Shown here piece after piece: positions 1-8,798 of a stretch of 64,000 nt of DNA. Every line of letters begins with the position of its first letter. The stretch's first letter is position 1. The notes below the pieces were generated by a model. The model saw only the letters and a program-made list of their open reading frames with translations, ran no database searches and was not told where the DNA came from. This DNA comes from Pseudomonadota bacterium (GTDB lineage: Bacteria; Pseudomonadota; Gammaproteobacteria; Burkholderiales; Burkholderiaceae_B). Location: NCBI GenBank assembly GCA_023423975.1, contig JAFAEO010000083.1:73927-137926 (forward strand). The letters are read 5' to 3'. A program made the translations under genes and the position numbers.

Positions 1-375
1 TATACCATGAACAACATGAAGCTGAAAAAAGGCGATAATGCCGGCAACCGGCCATTTCAGGCGCCCAAGCAAATGGCCAGCCTATGGGGCCGCTACAGCA
101 TGAACAACGGGCTGGCCTTGTCGGCAGGCGTGCGCTATGTTGGCAAGAGCTGGGCGGACAACGAGAACACCGTGCGGGTTCCGGCCTATACCCTGCTTGA
201 CCTGGGTGCAGAATATGACCTGGGCCGCATGAATTCGAATCTGAAAGGCGCCACCGTTCGCCTGAACGTGAACAACGTGACCGATAAGACCTATGTGGCC
301 TCATGCGCCACCACCGACTTCTGCTACTATGGAGAAAAGCGCAATATCAAGGCCACCTTCAGTTACAAATGGTAA
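1..375 (+). CDS. TonB-dependent siderophore receptor, C-terminal part
   Basis: This is the last 124 codons of an outer-membrane receptor; the gene begins upstream of the window. The fragment reads as the final strands of a 22-strand beta-barrel: alternating polar and hydrophobic residues, the element NNVTDKTYVASC, a Cys-rich extracellular loop (ATTDFCYYGEKR) and a terminal strand ending in Tyr-Lys-Trp, the usual outer-membrane insertion signal. The segment YVASC...CYYGE is typical of FhuA/FpvA-like ferric-siderophore receptors. The stop codon overlaps the start of the downstream fhuF gene, so the two are co-transcribed, which supports iron-siderophore uptake. The plug domain and the actual siderophore cannot be judged from this fragment. 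Confidence 0.9.
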   Translation, partial: YTMNNMKLKKGDNAGNRPFQAPKQMASLWGRYSMNNGLALSAGVRYVGKSWADNENTVRVPAYTLLDLGAEYDLGRMNSNLKGATVRLNVNNVTDKTYVASCATTDFCYYGEKRNIKATFSYKW

Positions 376-1151
376 TTCTGGAAGACCTCTCCTTCTATGA
401 GCAATTGCAACAGGCGCTTGGGCGCCTGTTGCCTGTTTCTACGACGCCGCTGTGCGGCCCTGCCGCCCTGAGCTTCGGTAAGGTGCGGCAGGATACATTG
501 CAATTGCTATTTGACGACGTGGCACGGCTTCACCCAGAGGCCGGGCGCCACTACTGGAACGCCCATACCTGGCGCACCTGCATGTGGGTGCCTGTCTATA
601 CGACCATTCTTGCCTACGAACATCATCGCTGCCTGGTGGACTCTCGCCAGTTGCAGCTGCGTTTTGCCGAGGGTTTGGCAAAACAGGTGTATCTGCCTGA
701 ACAGGCCATTACGCTAAATATTGCAGACGAAATGGCGCCGGCAACGGCACTTGTCGAAAGTCTGGAGCAAATACGGCAGACGCTGAACAATATCACACCT
801 GTGGCTGCCAAACTGGCAGGACGCCACACGGCAGACAGTGTGCTTGCGGCATTGCTGCTTTACTACCATGACCTGCCGCAATACAGTACCGCGCATATTC
901 GCGCTCGCGGCGATGTCTGGTTGCAGGCTATCGGCCTGCCGGCAGAAAGCGGTTATCTGGATATTGATATGAGTCGCTACAGTCTGCCGGACCGGCTCTC
1001 GCTGAACCGTCGCGTCTGCTGCCAATACTTTCGCTGCCCGAACGCCAAATTGTGCAGCAATTGCCCCAAGATTCCCCTGCAAGAACGTCTGCCACTCTTG
1101 GCCAGCGAATGGGCAGAACACGATCGCGCTCACGCAGAAAGCGACGGATAA
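369..1151 (+). CDS. fhuF: siderophore-iron reductase, FhuF family
   Basis: FhuF-type proteins are cytoplasmic [2Fe-2S] proteins that reduce Fe(III) in imported siderophores so that iron is released. The C-terminus carries the family signature C-C-x10-C-x2-C (CC, then QYFRCPNAKL, then CSNC), which holds the cluster. I chose the ATG at 369, which overlaps the receptor stop codon (ATGGTAA) and gives 260 residues, the usual family size. A longer reading from 303 would add residues encoded within the receptor gene and looks artificial. The coupling to a siderophore receptor gene supports the assignment. The N-terminal two thirds is poorly conserved, as in the family generally. No Fur site is visible because the promoter lies outside the window. 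Confidence 0.88.
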   Translation: MVILEDLSFYEQLQQALGRLLPVSTTPLCGPAALSFGKVRQDTLQLLFDDVARLHPEAGRHYWNAHTWRTCMWVPVYTTILAYEHHRCLVDSRQLQLRFAEGLAKQVYLPEQAITLNIADEMAPATALVESLEQIRQTLNNITPVAAKLAGRHTADSVLAALLLYYHDLPQYSTAHIRARGDVWLQAIGLPAESGYLDIDMSRYSLPDRLSLNRRVCCQYFRCPNAKLCSNCPKIPLQERLPLLASEWAEHDRAHAESDG

Positions 1152-1292
1152 CACCGAAGAAAAGCAGAACCTTTTGGAACAGGGTTGCATGTGTTTTGAT
1201 TGGCCTGAAAAGCCATCAGAATGCGCCATCGCTGGCGTTATATCTGCAAGGTCAAGTCTGTGGCGTTCTGCGACAGGGGCTCAAATCGTTAT

Positions 1293-2198
1293 TTACTCTA
1301 AACCGAAACGCCTGAGGTTTTCAAGTTCGTAGGGTGCGTCTTCTGCGGGATATCTGAGCGTCGTATTACCGTTCTTTTTGGCAATCGACCAAATAATACT
1401 TTCTCCTGCGGGGATCACATCAGGCTGTTGTCTGTAAAGAGGATCAGCATAGGCAGTCTCGGGGTCAATCCATTCCCAGCCATGCGCCTTGAACGCAGTG
1501 ATAATATCGGACAGCGACTGGGCATTGATTTTGTTCGTGTGAAGCAGGATCACATGTTTGGGAGAATAGCCCAGTATTTTTTTCCCCAGATCATCATAGT
1601 AATCCGCGCGATCAAGCAAGTGCCTGATATACGCTTTTTTCAAGCGTGCAAGACTGTCCGTCTCCCCTGCCTTTGCATACGCCAGATACCGTATATTGTA
1701 AAACCAGTCACTGGCATCGATACTCACCGCAGCGGATCGATAACCTCGCTCATTCAGCCAATGACGTACAGCATCGCGCTTTTGCCGGGTGTCGCCCTCT
1801 TTCAAAAAAGGAAACCGGTAACGGGCAGTCCAGCCCGGAAGGATTTGCAATTGGCGTTCGGCACCCTCAATACCAGCGATATAGTCTGCTGCACTCACTT
1901 GCTTTTTATTCAGATTCAAATGCCGTTCGCTATGATTGCCAATCGCGTGACCCTGCATGCCCCATTGGGCAACCAATTGCAGCCCGGCACTGCCTCCCAG
2001 TTTAATCAGGCTTGGGTAAATAATCGCATGAATATTGGATTGACGTAATTGCAAAAGCAATGCCTGGTTAATCGTGACCGCCTCCGGGTTGGTTTCCGGA
2101 TTCAGGCCGTCGTCAAAGCTGACAGATAACTGCTTTGCCTGAACACACGAGCCGGCGACCACAGCCAATACGAAAAGCAATCTGGAAATATTAAGCAT
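1293..2198 (-). CDS. secreted polysaccharide deacetylase (NodB homology)
   Basis: A 301-residue protein with an N-terminal signal peptide (about residues 1-21, cleavage near CVQA-K). The NodB/CE4 motifs are visible: SFDDG at residues 27-31 (catalytic base Asp and metal-binding Asp), the zinc motif H-S-x-x-H in GNHSERH, an Arg-containing motif (RYRFPF) and a late LLHTN histidine motif. This predicts a periplasmic or exported metal-dependent deacetylase acting on N- or O-acetylated sugars, peptidoglycan or a biofilm polymer; the substrate cannot be read from sequence. It stands alone, with no biosynthetic polysaccharide genes beside it. It is convergent with fhuF and sits downstream of recQ on the same strand, 177 bases away. 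Confidence 0.87.
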   Translation of the reverse strand: MLNISRLLFVLAVVAGSCVQAKQLSVSFDDGLNPETNPEAVTINQALLLQLRQSNIHAIIYPSLIKLGGSAGLQLVAQWGMQGHAIGNHSERHLNLNKKQVSAADYIAGIEGAERQLQILPGWTARYRFPFLKEGDTRQKRDAVRHWLNERGYRSAAVSIDASDWFYNIRYLAYAKAGETDSLARLKKAYIRHLLDRADYYDDLGKKILGYSPKHVILLHTNKINAQSLSDIITAFKAHGWEWIDPETAYADPLYRQQPDVIPAGESIIWSIAKKNGNTTLRYPAEDAPYELENLRRFGLE

Positions 2199-2278
2199 GC
2201 AAATGGACCGTTTTTTTGGGATAGTTGGCGCAACGCCATGTCACGCTTATTATCGTGTCCGATGGCGCAGCAGGTTTG

Positions 2279-2296
2279 CCGCCCTGCGAAGGGCGG
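2279..2296 (-). terminator. GC-rich hairpin after recQ
   Basis: A perfect inverted repeat (CCGCCCT, a 4-base loop, AGGGCGG) about 80 bases past the recQ stop codon. There is no run of T after it, so it could be a weak terminator or an RNA-stabilising hairpin rather than a classical intrinsic terminator. Confidence 0.35.
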
Positions 2297-2375
2297 TTAC
2301 AGTGTCGGACCAGGATGCCACCGCGTTGCACAGGCGATCGTCCCGAATCACGCAGCAGCATCACGAACCGCGTTT

Positions 2376-4205
2376 TTATTCCAGCTCGTCCAGAAATGTC
2401 AGTATCGCTTCGCCATAGGTATCCAGCTTGTGTTGTCCGACGCCGTTGACGGCTGCCAGATCGCTAAGTGTGCTCGGTTCCAGTTCAGCAATTTGCGCCA
2501 GGGTATCGTCCTTGAAAATCACATAGGCCGGCACGCCGTGCTCCTTGGCAATGTCGCGCCGCCATTGTCGCAAGCTTTCAAATCGCGCTTGCGCCGCTGC
2601 CGACAATACGCGAACTTCGCGTTTGCCACGGGGCATGATATTGCGTGATCGCGCCGCGGCGCGGGCAGATTCCTTGCGCATCATCAGCACCTGCTCGCCC
2701 TTGAGCACGCTGCGACTTTTTTCGGTAAGCGCCAGCGTCCCGTAACCGTCGCCATCAACCGTAACAACGTTGGCCGCCATCAGTTGTCGCAGCACACTGC
2801 GCCAGCCCTGCTCGGAAATATCCTCGCCAATGCCGAAGACAGACAGGGTGTCATGCGAATGCTGCGCCACCTTCTCGGTGCGCTTGCCGCGCAGAATATC
2901 AATCAGATGCCCTGCCCCGTAACGCTGATCACGTTCGCGATGCAGGCGATATATGGCAGACAGAATCTTCTGGGCTGCCACGGTGCCGTCCCAGGTTTGC
3001 GGCGGCGTCAGGCAGACATCGCAATTGCCGCAGGGCTCTGATTGCTGGCCGAAATAGGCCAGCAGACGGGTGCGCCGGCACTGTACGGTCTCGCACAGAG
3101 CCAGCATGCCATCCAGTTGCGCCCCCGAGCGACGCTTGAAAAATTCATCACCCGTAGAGTCGTCAATCATTTTTCGTTGCTGCACCACGTCCTGCAGCCC
3201 ATAGGCCATCCAGGCAGTGGCCGGCAAGCCGTCACGGCCTGCCCTGCCGGTTTCCTGATAATAGCCTTCAACCGATTTGGGCAGATCGATGTGCGCTACA
3301 AAACGCACGTCGGGCTTATTAATGCCCATGCCAAATGCAATCGTGGCAACCATGACCACGCCGTCCTCTCGCAAGAAGCGGGCTTGGCGCTGCGCCCGCA
3401 ACTCGGCCGGCAGGCCCGCATGATAGGCCATCGCGTCAATGCCTTCCCGACAGAGAAACTCTGCGGTATCTTCGGTTTTATTGCGCGATAAGCAATACAC
3501 GATCCCCGAATCGCCTGCGTGCTCTTCGCGAATAAAGCCCAGCAGCTGGCGGCGCACATCGTTTTTTTCTACGATCACATATCGAATATTGGGACGATCA
3601 AACCCGGCCACGAAGTGCCGCGCCTGCGTCAGGCCCAGTCGCTGGGCGATTTCATCGCGGGTCTGCGGCGTTGCAGTGGCTGTCAGTGCAATGCGAGGCA
3701 CATCCGGCCACTGTTCCTGCAAGCGGGACAGGCCCAGGTATTCAGGACGAAAATCATGCCCCCATTGCGAGACGCAATGGGCTTCGTCAATCGCGAACAG
3801 GGCAATGCGGCCCCGCTCCAGCAGGCGCATGCAGCGGTCGGTCAAAAGGCGTTCCGGGGCAACGTACAGAAAATCCAGTTCGCCACGCGCAAACGCGTTT
3901 TCCACCTCGCGAATGGTCTCCCATTCCTGACTGGAGTTGAGAAAGGCGGCGCGTGCGCCCAGTTCGCGCAAAGCATCGACCTGATCCTGCATCAGCGCAA
4001 TAAGCGGCGACACCACGATGGCGGTTCCCGGGCGGATAAGCGCGGGCACCTGATAGCACAGCGATTTGCCCGCACCGGTTGGCATAAGCACCAGCGCATC
4101 GTGGCCGGCGACCAGATGTTCGACAATGGCCTGCTGCTCGCCACGAAAGGAATCGTAACCAAAAACACGTTTCAGGACAGACAGCGGGGTGGAGGAATCA
4201 GACAC
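2376..4205 (-). CDS. recQ: ATP-dependent DNA helicase RecQ
   Basis: A 609-residue 3'-5' superfamily 2 helicase for recombination and replication-fork repair. Domains in order: a helicase core with Walker A MPTGAGKS at residues 41-48, a DEAH box in IDEAHCVSQWGHDFR followed by the aromatic-rich loop near residue 140, and motif VI ETGRAGRDG. Next come the RecQ-Ct zinc module (ending CGNCDVC), a winged helix and a C-terminal HRDC domain with ALNGVG-like residues (AAVNGVGQHKLDTYGE). Length and order match bacterial RecQ, and the start is the only good ATG before the core. It is divergent from the small secreted protein at 4335. Confidence 0.97.
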   Translation of the reverse strand: MSDSSTPLSVLKRVFGYDSFRGEQQAIVEHLVAGHDALVLMPTGAGKSLCYQVPALIRPGTAIVVSPLIALMQDQVDALRELGARAAFLNSSQEWETIREVENAFARGELDFLYVAPERLLTDRCMRLLERGRIALFAIDEAHCVSQWGHDFRPEYLGLSRLQEQWPDVPRIALTATATPQTRDEIAQRLGLTQARHFVAGFDRPNIRYVIVEKNDVRRQLLGFIREEHAGDSGIVYCLSRNKTEDTAEFLCREGIDAMAYHAGLPAELRAQRQARFLREDGVVMVATIAFGMGINKPDVRFVAHIDLPKSVEGYYQETGRAGRDGLPATAWMAYGLQDVVQQRKMIDDSTGDEFFKRRSGAQLDGMLALCETVQCRRTRLLAYFGQQSEPCGNCDVCLTPPQTWDGTVAAQKILSAIYRLHRERDQRYGAGHLIDILRGKRTEKVAQHSHDTLSVFGIGEDISEQGWRSVLRQLMAANVVTVDGDGYGTLALTEKSRSVLKGEQVLMMRKESARAAARSRNIMPRGKREVRVLSAAAQARFESLRQWRRDIAKEHGVPAYVIFKDDTLAQIAELEPSTLSDLAAVNGVGQHKLDTYGEAILTFLDELE

Positions 4206-4289
4206 TAGAAATGAGACACAAAAATAAAAGCCGGTAATTAACTGACAAAGGTTTAAGCCGCAGCGACCAGGGGTCAGCTGTCCGGCAAG

Positions 4290-4317
4290 GGTATAAAGCT
4301 ATTATAATCGTTATACC
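4290..4317 (+). promoter_or_regulatory. TATAAT box inside a perfect inverted repeat
   Basis: The arms GGTATAA (4290-4296) and TTATACC (4311-4317) flank a consensus TATAAT at 4303-4308, which lies 26 bases before the ATG of the secreted protein at 4335. No good -35 element is visible 16-18 bases upstream. The symmetry over a -10 element suggests an operator for a dimeric regulator at an activator-dependent promoter; that is inference. Confidence 0.4.
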
Positions 4318-4334
4318 GCTACGGAGAGTTCGAT

Positions 4335-4772
4335 ATGAAAATCACACATGTGCTGACAGGGGCCATCGGTTGCCTGCTTGCTGTTGCTGCGCAATCTGCG
4401 CTGGCAAAAATCCCGGTGTACGTTTTTGGCAATACGCCCAATGATCCGATCGGCACCTACATCACGGCGCAGATCCGCAATCAGATTGCCAACTCGCCCA
4501 CGCTTACCCTGGTCAACGATATGAATCGGGCGGTTGCCCGCTTAAATCTGCAAAGCGCAGATCCTACGCGCGAAGGCCGCTTTACCGCCATTGCGGAAAA
4601 TGTAGACATCGTCAACGCCGCCTCGCCCATCAATCCCTGGCTCAATATCCAGCAGCACATCCGTATCTGCCTGTCTGAATCCAGCGGCAGCTGCGCCACC
4701 ACCATTGTAAATGACCTGGCCTCCGTGGCCCTGCAATATGGCCCGCCCCTGCAGCAAAAGCTGGGCAGATAG
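4335..4772 (+). CDS. small secreted protein, function unknown
   Basis: A 145-residue protein that I do not recognise. It begins with a clear Sec signal peptide (positive n-region MKITHV, hydrophobic core, cleavage after SALA at residue 24), leaving about 120 residues of mature periplasmic or exported protein. The mature part contains one Cys pair (CLSESSGSC) that could form a disulphide, and no membrane segment. A good Shine-Dalgarno sequence (GGAG, at 4323-4326) precedes the ATG. It is followed by 178 bases before thiO, so it is probably a separate unit. The name should remain hypothetical secreted protein. Confidence 0.75.
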   Translation: MKITHVLTGAIGCLLAVAAQSALAKIPVYVFGNTPNDPIGTYITAQIRNQIANSPTLTLVNDMNRAVARLNLQSADPTREGRFTAIAENVDIVNAASPINPWLNIQQHIRICLSESSGSCATTIVNDLASVALQYGPPLQQKLGR

Positions 4773-4950
4773 GCGCCACGGCCAGCCAATAGGTTGTTGC
4801 AAGGCGCTTGCAAGCGCGGCGTCATGAGTCCAGATGCCGCGCAATTGCGGTGCCAGATCGCCGTTACCCTTGCGCCAGGCAAGGACAGCGATATACTGTT
4901 GCATCGAATCGAACATCACAGGACCTGCGGGTCCGCAAGCGAATCACACC

Positions 4951-6024
4951 ATGAATATTGGCATTGCCGGCGCCGGGCTGTTGGGGCGCATTCTCGCCTT
5001 GGTGCTCTCACGCCAGGGGCATCAGGTTTCTGTATTTGACCCCGCCACGTCTGCACAGGCACGGGGGGCCGCCGGCTGGACGGCCGCCGGCATGCTCAGC
5101 CCCATTGCCGAACTCGAAAGCGGCGATGCCGACGTATTCGACATGGGCTTGCGCTCGATCGCGCTGTGGTCTGCCCTGGTTCCCTCACTCAGCATGCCGG
5201 TGCAATTTCATATTCGGGGCAGCTTGCTGGTTGCGCATCGCGGCGATGAAGGCGCGGCAACGCGCCTGACATCGCTGCTGGACGCCAAAGCGCCGCAACA
5301 TGCGCGCCCGCAAATGCTCACTCGCGATCAATTGCAGTCACTAGAGCCATCGATTCAGGGCCCCAGCCACGCCTGGATGCTCGAAGGCGAAGGACAGATC
5401 CATACGGTCCAGGCCATGCAGGCGCTGGCCGAATCTGCTGAGAACACTACCTGGTACTGGGGAACCCCAGTGATCAGCCTCAAACCCGGGCAGTTGCAGA
5501 CGGCGCAAGGCGTGCATGCGTTCGACTGGGTATTCGATGTGCGCGGCACCGGCGCCCGGGAGCGTCCGCACGCCAACAGCCATCAACTGAACTGTCGTAA
5601 TGTGCGTGGCGTACGGGGTGAGATTTTCTGGCTGCAGGCCAGTGGGCTGACCCTTGGCCGACCTGTTCGTCTGTTGCATCCGCGTTACCGTGTATACATC
5701 GTGCCACGCGCACCCGATACGGTCGTGGTGGGCGCCAGCGAAATCGAGAGCGAAGACCGCTCGCCGGTATCGCTGCGCAGCACGGTGGAATTGCTGACAG
5801 CCGCTCACAGTGTTCTGCCCGAGCTGGCCGAAGCACGCCTGATCCACACCGAGGTCAATTTGCGGCCTGCCCTGCTGGACAATCTGCCCCGCATTGAGAA
5901 TGAACAGGGCCTGACACGCATCAACGGATTGTTCCGTCATGGCTGGCTGATTGCGCCCGCCGTTGTGGAAAAGGCCCTACAATCAATATTTGAACCCGAT
6001 TTCAATCTGATTCAAACGGTATGA
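4951..6024 (+). CDS. thiO: glycine oxidase ThiO, FAD-dependent
   Basis: A 357-residue DAO-family flavoprotein that oxidises glycine to iminoacetate (dehydroglycine), the nitrogen and carbon donor for the thiazole ring of thiamine in aerobes. The FAD fold is at the very N-terminus (GIAGAGLLGR, then SVFD), followed by GWTAAGMLSPIAE, where the family aligns its FAD- and substrate-contacting loop. The C-terminal part, RHGWLIAPAVVEKAL, is the conserved second FAD contact. The ATG at 4951 was chosen because it starts exactly at the dinucleotide fold; an in-frame upstream ATG at 4834 would add unrelated sequence. The stop overlaps thiS (ATGA), which makes the pathway assignment firm. No TPP riboswitch is recognisable upstream. 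Confidence 0.92.
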   Translation: MNIGIAGAGLLGRILALVLSRQGHQVSVFDPATSAQARGAAGWTAAGMLSPIAELESGDADVFDMGLRSIALWSALVPSLSMPVQFHIRGSLLVAHRGDEGAATRLTSLLDAKAPQHARPQMLTRDQLQSLEPSIQGPSHAWMLEGEGQIHTVQAMQALAESAENTTWYWGTPVISLKPGQLQTAQGVHAFDWVFDVRGTGARERPHANSHQLNCRNVRGVRGEIFWLQASGLTLGRPVRLLHPRYRVYIVPRAPDTVVVGASEIESEDRSPVSLRSTVELLTAAHSVLPELAEARLIHTEVNLRPALLDNLPRIENEQGLTRINGLFRHGWLIAPAVVEKALQSIFEPDFNLIQTV

Positions 6025-6248
6025 GCACTATTCACATTTCCGTCAACGGAACCGAACACGACGTCGCCAGCGGCACCACCCTGGCCCAGTTGATTACGCA
6101 GTTGCAAAACACGGCCGGCCAGGCGGATGACCCCGCGGCCATTGCCACTGCGGTCAATGAAATTTTTATTTCCCGACCCAAGCGCGACGACATCGTATTG
6201 TCCGACGGCGACCAGGTATTTACTTTCAGCCCTATCACCGGCGGCTAA
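6021..6248 (+). CDS. thiS: sulfur carrier protein ThiS
   Basis: A 75-residue ubiquitin-fold carrier. The C-terminus ends in Gly-Gly, which is adenylated and converted to a thiocarboxylate that donates sulfur to ThiG. The segment [15 protein letters not shown] is the conserved tail. At 75 residues it is slightly longer than the usual 66, with extra residues in the middle ([13 protein letters not shown]). The start codon overlaps the thiO stop by four bases, showing translational coupling. Confidence 0.95.
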   Translation: MSTIHISVNGTEHDVASGTTLAQLITQLQNTAGQADDPAAIATAVNEIFISRPKRDDIVLSDGDQVFTFSPITGG

Positions 6249-6267
6249 CACCGCCAGCATCACGATT

Positions 6268-7068
6268 ATGAAACCATTTGCCATCGCAGACACATTGCTG
6301 GAGAGCCGTTTTTTTCTGGGCACGGCAGGCTACCCGTCGCCCAAAGTATTGCAGGACGCAATCACTGCGTCGGGCGCTTCCGTCATCACGGTCGGGCTCA
6401 AGCGGCAGCTTACGCCCTCGGCCTCCGGCGGAGCCGGTGCGGCGCTGGACAATTCCTTTTTCCAGATGCTCAAAGACTCCGGCCTGCACCTGCTGCCCAA
6501 TACCGCTGGCTGCAAAACGGGTCGTGAAGCGATTACGCTGGCGCAGATGGCACGGGAAATTTTTGGGACACACTGGATCAAACTGGAAGTGATCGGCGAC
6601 GACTACACCCTGCAGCCCGATCCGATCGAGCTGATTCGTGCGGCCGAGGAACTGGCCAAAGATGGTTTTGAAGTGTTTCCCTATTGCACGGACGATCTGG
6701 TGACCTGCCGTCGCCTGCTGGACGTCGGTTGCCGGCTGTTGATGCCTTGGGGGGCGCCTATTGGGTCCGGGCAAGGCCTGACCAACCCGCATGGGCTGCG
6801 CATCCTGCGCGCACGCCTGCCCGACGTCCCGCTCATTGTTGACGCCGGCATCGGCTCGCCCATGGACGCCGTGCAAGCCATGCAAATGGGCTACGATGCC
6901 GTCCTGCTCAACTCGGCCGTATCTCAGGCCCACGATCCGGTAAAAATGGCAGAAGCCTTCAAACTGGCGGTACAGGCCGGACGCCTGGGCTTTGAGGCTG
7001 GAATCATGGCCAGGCAAGACATGGCCGTCCCTTCCACACAGGTCACCGGCCGCCCCTTTCTGCTGTAA
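6268..7068 (+). CDS. thiG: thiazole synthase ThiG
   Basis: A 266-residue TIM-barrel enzyme that condenses 1-deoxyxylulose 5-phosphate, ThiS thiocarboxylate and dehydroglycine into thiazole phosphate. Lys105 in WIKLEV matches the Schiff-base lysine. The phosphate-binding segments [11 protein letters not shown] and [11 protein letters not shown] are intact. The ATG at 6268 gives the canonical start [18 protein letters not shown]; a longer in-frame reading from 6127 would run through thiS and is rejected. ThiG is the last gene of this unit: thiE and thiD, often next to it in relatives, are not here and must lie elsewhere. Confidence 0.96.
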   Translation: MKPFAIADTLLESRFFLGTAGYPSPKVLQDAITASGASVITVGLKRQLTPSASGGAGAALDNSFFQMLKDSGLHLLPNTAGCKTGREAITLAQMAREIFGTHWIKLEVIGDDYTLQPDPIELIRAAEELAKDGFEVFPYCTDDLVTCRRLLDVGCRLLMPWGAPIGSGQGLTNPHGLRILRARLPDVPLIVDAGIGSPMDAVQAMQMGYDAVLLNSAVSQAHDPVKMAEAFKLAVQAGRLGFEAGIMARQDMAVPSTQVTGRPFLL

Positions 7069-7071
7069 GTT

Positions 7072-7092
7072 TGCCGCCAATGCGGCAGTTTT
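7072..7092 (+). terminator. intrinsic terminator of thiOSG
   Basis: The stem TGCCGC/GCGGCA with a 4-base loop begins 3 bases after the thiG stop codon and is followed by GTTTT. It also separates thiG from the convergent azlD. Confidence 0.6.
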
Positions 7093-7123
7093 GGGCGATG
7101 CTCCGAATACGAATGCCGCAGGT

Positions 7124-7459
7124 TTATACCGACAGCAGCAATAATGTTGCCCCATAGCCCGCCATCCCGGCCAGTACAGCAAACCCTGCATTGCGGGTAA
7201 GCCGGGCGCACACGCCTGCCGCGACCAGACCACAAAAATAGTTCAGTACGCTGGTGGTGCTGGTGGCCTGCTGCAAATCGGAATAAACCACAACGACGGT
7301 CATGGACACCAGCAGCGCCGGCCCCAGAATAACAAACCGGCCCGAGGCCAGGCGGCCAAAAATCGTTGACTTGCGCATCAGCACAAATGGCAAGGCACGC
7401 GTCAGCCAGGTCACCACGGCCATGACAACGATAGCCAGCCAGAATTCAGTCTGTCCCAT
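7124..7459 (-). CDS. azlD: branched-chain amino acid export subunit AzlD
   Basis: The small membrane subunit of the AzlCD (YgaZH-type) exporter. About 111 residues with three to four hydrophobic segments, including FWLAIVVMAVVTWLTRALPF, which carries the family's T-R-x-x-P-F-V element. I preferred the ATG at 7459 because GGAG lies 6 bases before it; an ATG at 7471 is also possible, and the longer open frame to 7531 lies inside azlC. The start sits within the end of azlC, so the two are coupled. No lrp or other regulator gene is adjacent. Confidence 0.85.
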   Translation of the reverse strand: MGQTEFWLAIVVMAVVTWLTRALPFVLMRKSTIFGRLASGRFVILGPALLVSMTVVVVYSDLQQATSTTSVLNYFCGLVAAGVCARLTRNAGFAVLAGMAGYGATLLLLSV

Positions 7460-8195
7460 GAGACTCTCCATCCCTGTTTTTTTGCGGTGCGCCACCACCG
7501 CTTGCAGCAGTATCCTGGCCTGCGGGCACAAAGCACAACCAGGCGCTCACTGTCCCGGCCAGTATCGCAGGGGTTGCCCCGGCGTAGATCAGACACAGCA
7601 AAGTAATCACAGATGCAATAAGCAGTGCACGCAGCATGGGCCGTTTCACGCTAAGCAGTGCCAGCGAAAAAAACAGCGCTACCAGGGCAAAGCGCAAAAT
7701 CTGATCGACCTGCGGAAACTGTGCGATCAGGCCTGAGCCGGCAATCAGCCCGATGATGGTCCCGCCAATCCAGGACAACCATGCGGTCAGGCCCAGCCCC
7801 ATATACCAGGCAAATTGCGCATTGGCCGGCTGATGTCCCATCGCATGAAAAGCGGTGGCGAACACTTCGTCGGTCAGCAAAAATGCAGCCTGCAAACGAG
7901 AGTGCAAAGCATGTGGCAGCCATTTGGCGATGAGTGGACCGTAAAGCAGATGGCGCGCATTGAGCAATGAAACCATGGCAACGATGCCCGGTAGCGGCGT
8001 ACCCAGTTTGATGGCGGCAAGAATAAAAAACTGCGAGGCGCCGGCATAGACAAATACCGAGATCAGCACCGTTTCCCAGAACGACAGGCCCACGCCCTTG
8101 GCCGCGATCCCGTATGCCATGGCCACCGGTACATACCCGAGCAGCACCGGCACACCGGCCCGAACCCCACGCCAACCATTGTGTAACACCGACAT
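7446..8195 (-). CDS. azlC: branched-chain amino acid exporter large subunit AzlC
   Basis: A 249-residue inner-membrane protein of the AzlC/YgaZ family. The conserved N-terminal block GVPVLLGYVPVAMAYGIAAK and the motif SVFVYAGASQFFILAAI are present, followed by several more hydrophobic segments. With AzlD it exports leucine, isoleucine, valine or analogues (methionine in some family members). The coding end overlaps the azlD start, the standard arrangement. About 137 bases separate it from the GFA gene upstream. Confidence 0.93.
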   Translation of the reverse strand: MSVLHNGWRGVRAGVPVLLGYVPVAMAYGIAAKGVGLSFWETVLISVFVYAGASQFFILAAIKLGTPLPGIVAMVSLLNARHLLYGPLIAKWLPHALHSRLQAAFLLTDEVFATAFHAMGHQPANAQFAWYMGLGLTAWLSWIGGTIIGLIAGSGLIAQFPQVDQILRFALVALFFSLALLSVKRPMLRALLIASVITLLCLIYAGATPAILAGTVSAWLCFVPAGQDTAASGGGAPQKNRDGESHGTD

Positions 8196-8332
8196 TCTTA
8201 CTGCCCCCCTGTAACAGATCGATATTACATCACAGGTATCGGGCTAAAATCCTGCGATGACTCCAGACTGCTGCAAATGGCGGGCAGCGGCGCAGGCTGC
8301 GCCACGCGTGGAGCAAAGCGACGACAAACCCT

Positions 8333-8764
8333 TCAGTTTTGATGTCGGGCCGCTACATAATTGAGTGTCCCTGCGTGATGTGCCGCTGCCGGATCGTCCA
8401 GTGGATGGCTGATGCCTTCTTCAACAGGCACAGACGGAAAATCAAACGGACTCACGCCGTCCAGACATGCAACATTCACACTGATTTGCGACGGATCCGA
8501 GCGTCGACGATGATGGGTATAGATGCCGCAACGTGAACAAAAATAGTGCTCAGCGGTCATGGTGTTAAATTGATAGCACGTGAGCCATTGCCTGCCAGAC
8601 TCGTAATGAATATCGTCAAGCGCGGCCGTGACCACCACGGCCCCTCGCATGGCGCAATAGGAACAATTGCAGCGTCTGACATGGCGCAGGCCGTCCGCGA
8701 TCAAGACAGTAAACCGAACTGCACCACAATGACAGGCGCCGGCAAGCTTGATACCGTCATTCAA
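8333..8764 (-). CDS. GFA/CENP-V family zinc protein
   Basis: A protein of about 143 residues with the zinc-binding fold of glutathione-dependent formaldehyde-activating enzymes (GFA/Mss4-like). Cys motifs in order: CHCGAVR, CNCSYC and CSRCG, binding one structural and one labile zinc. The family name is historical and the reaction is not established for most members. Start choice: AAAGGAG lies 6 bases before a TTG at 8764, giving a start close to the domain (NDGIKLAGACHCG). An in-frame ATG at 8788 would put that Shine-Dalgarno inside the coding sequence. The neighbouring genes give no functional clue. Confidence 0.85.
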   Translation of the reverse strand: MNDGIKLAGACHCGAVRFTVLIADGLRHVRRCNCSYCAMRGAVVVTAALDDIHYESGRQWLTCYQFNTMTAEHYFCSRCGIYTHHRRRSDPSQISVNVACLDGVSPFDFPSVPVEEGISHPLDDPAAAHHAGTLNYVAARHQN

Positions 8765-8798
8765 TGCCCTCTCCTTTTGCCAGCGCATTGAGCATCAG

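Noticed and set aside
303..368. Longer N-terminus for FhuF from an ATG at 303
   Set aside because: The extra residues are the receptor coding sequence read in another frame; the ATG at 369 overlapping the receptor stop is the natural coupled start.
4773..4950. Possible TPP riboswitch before thiO
   Set aside because: Small hairpins are present (for example GGACC-TGC-GGGTCC near 4921), but the conserved CUGAGA and ACC...GAACCUGA elements are not found.
6235..7233. 332-codon minus-strand open frame
   Set aside because: Antisense to thiG and running past the thiG terminator; the composition is typical of a shadow of a GC-rich gene.
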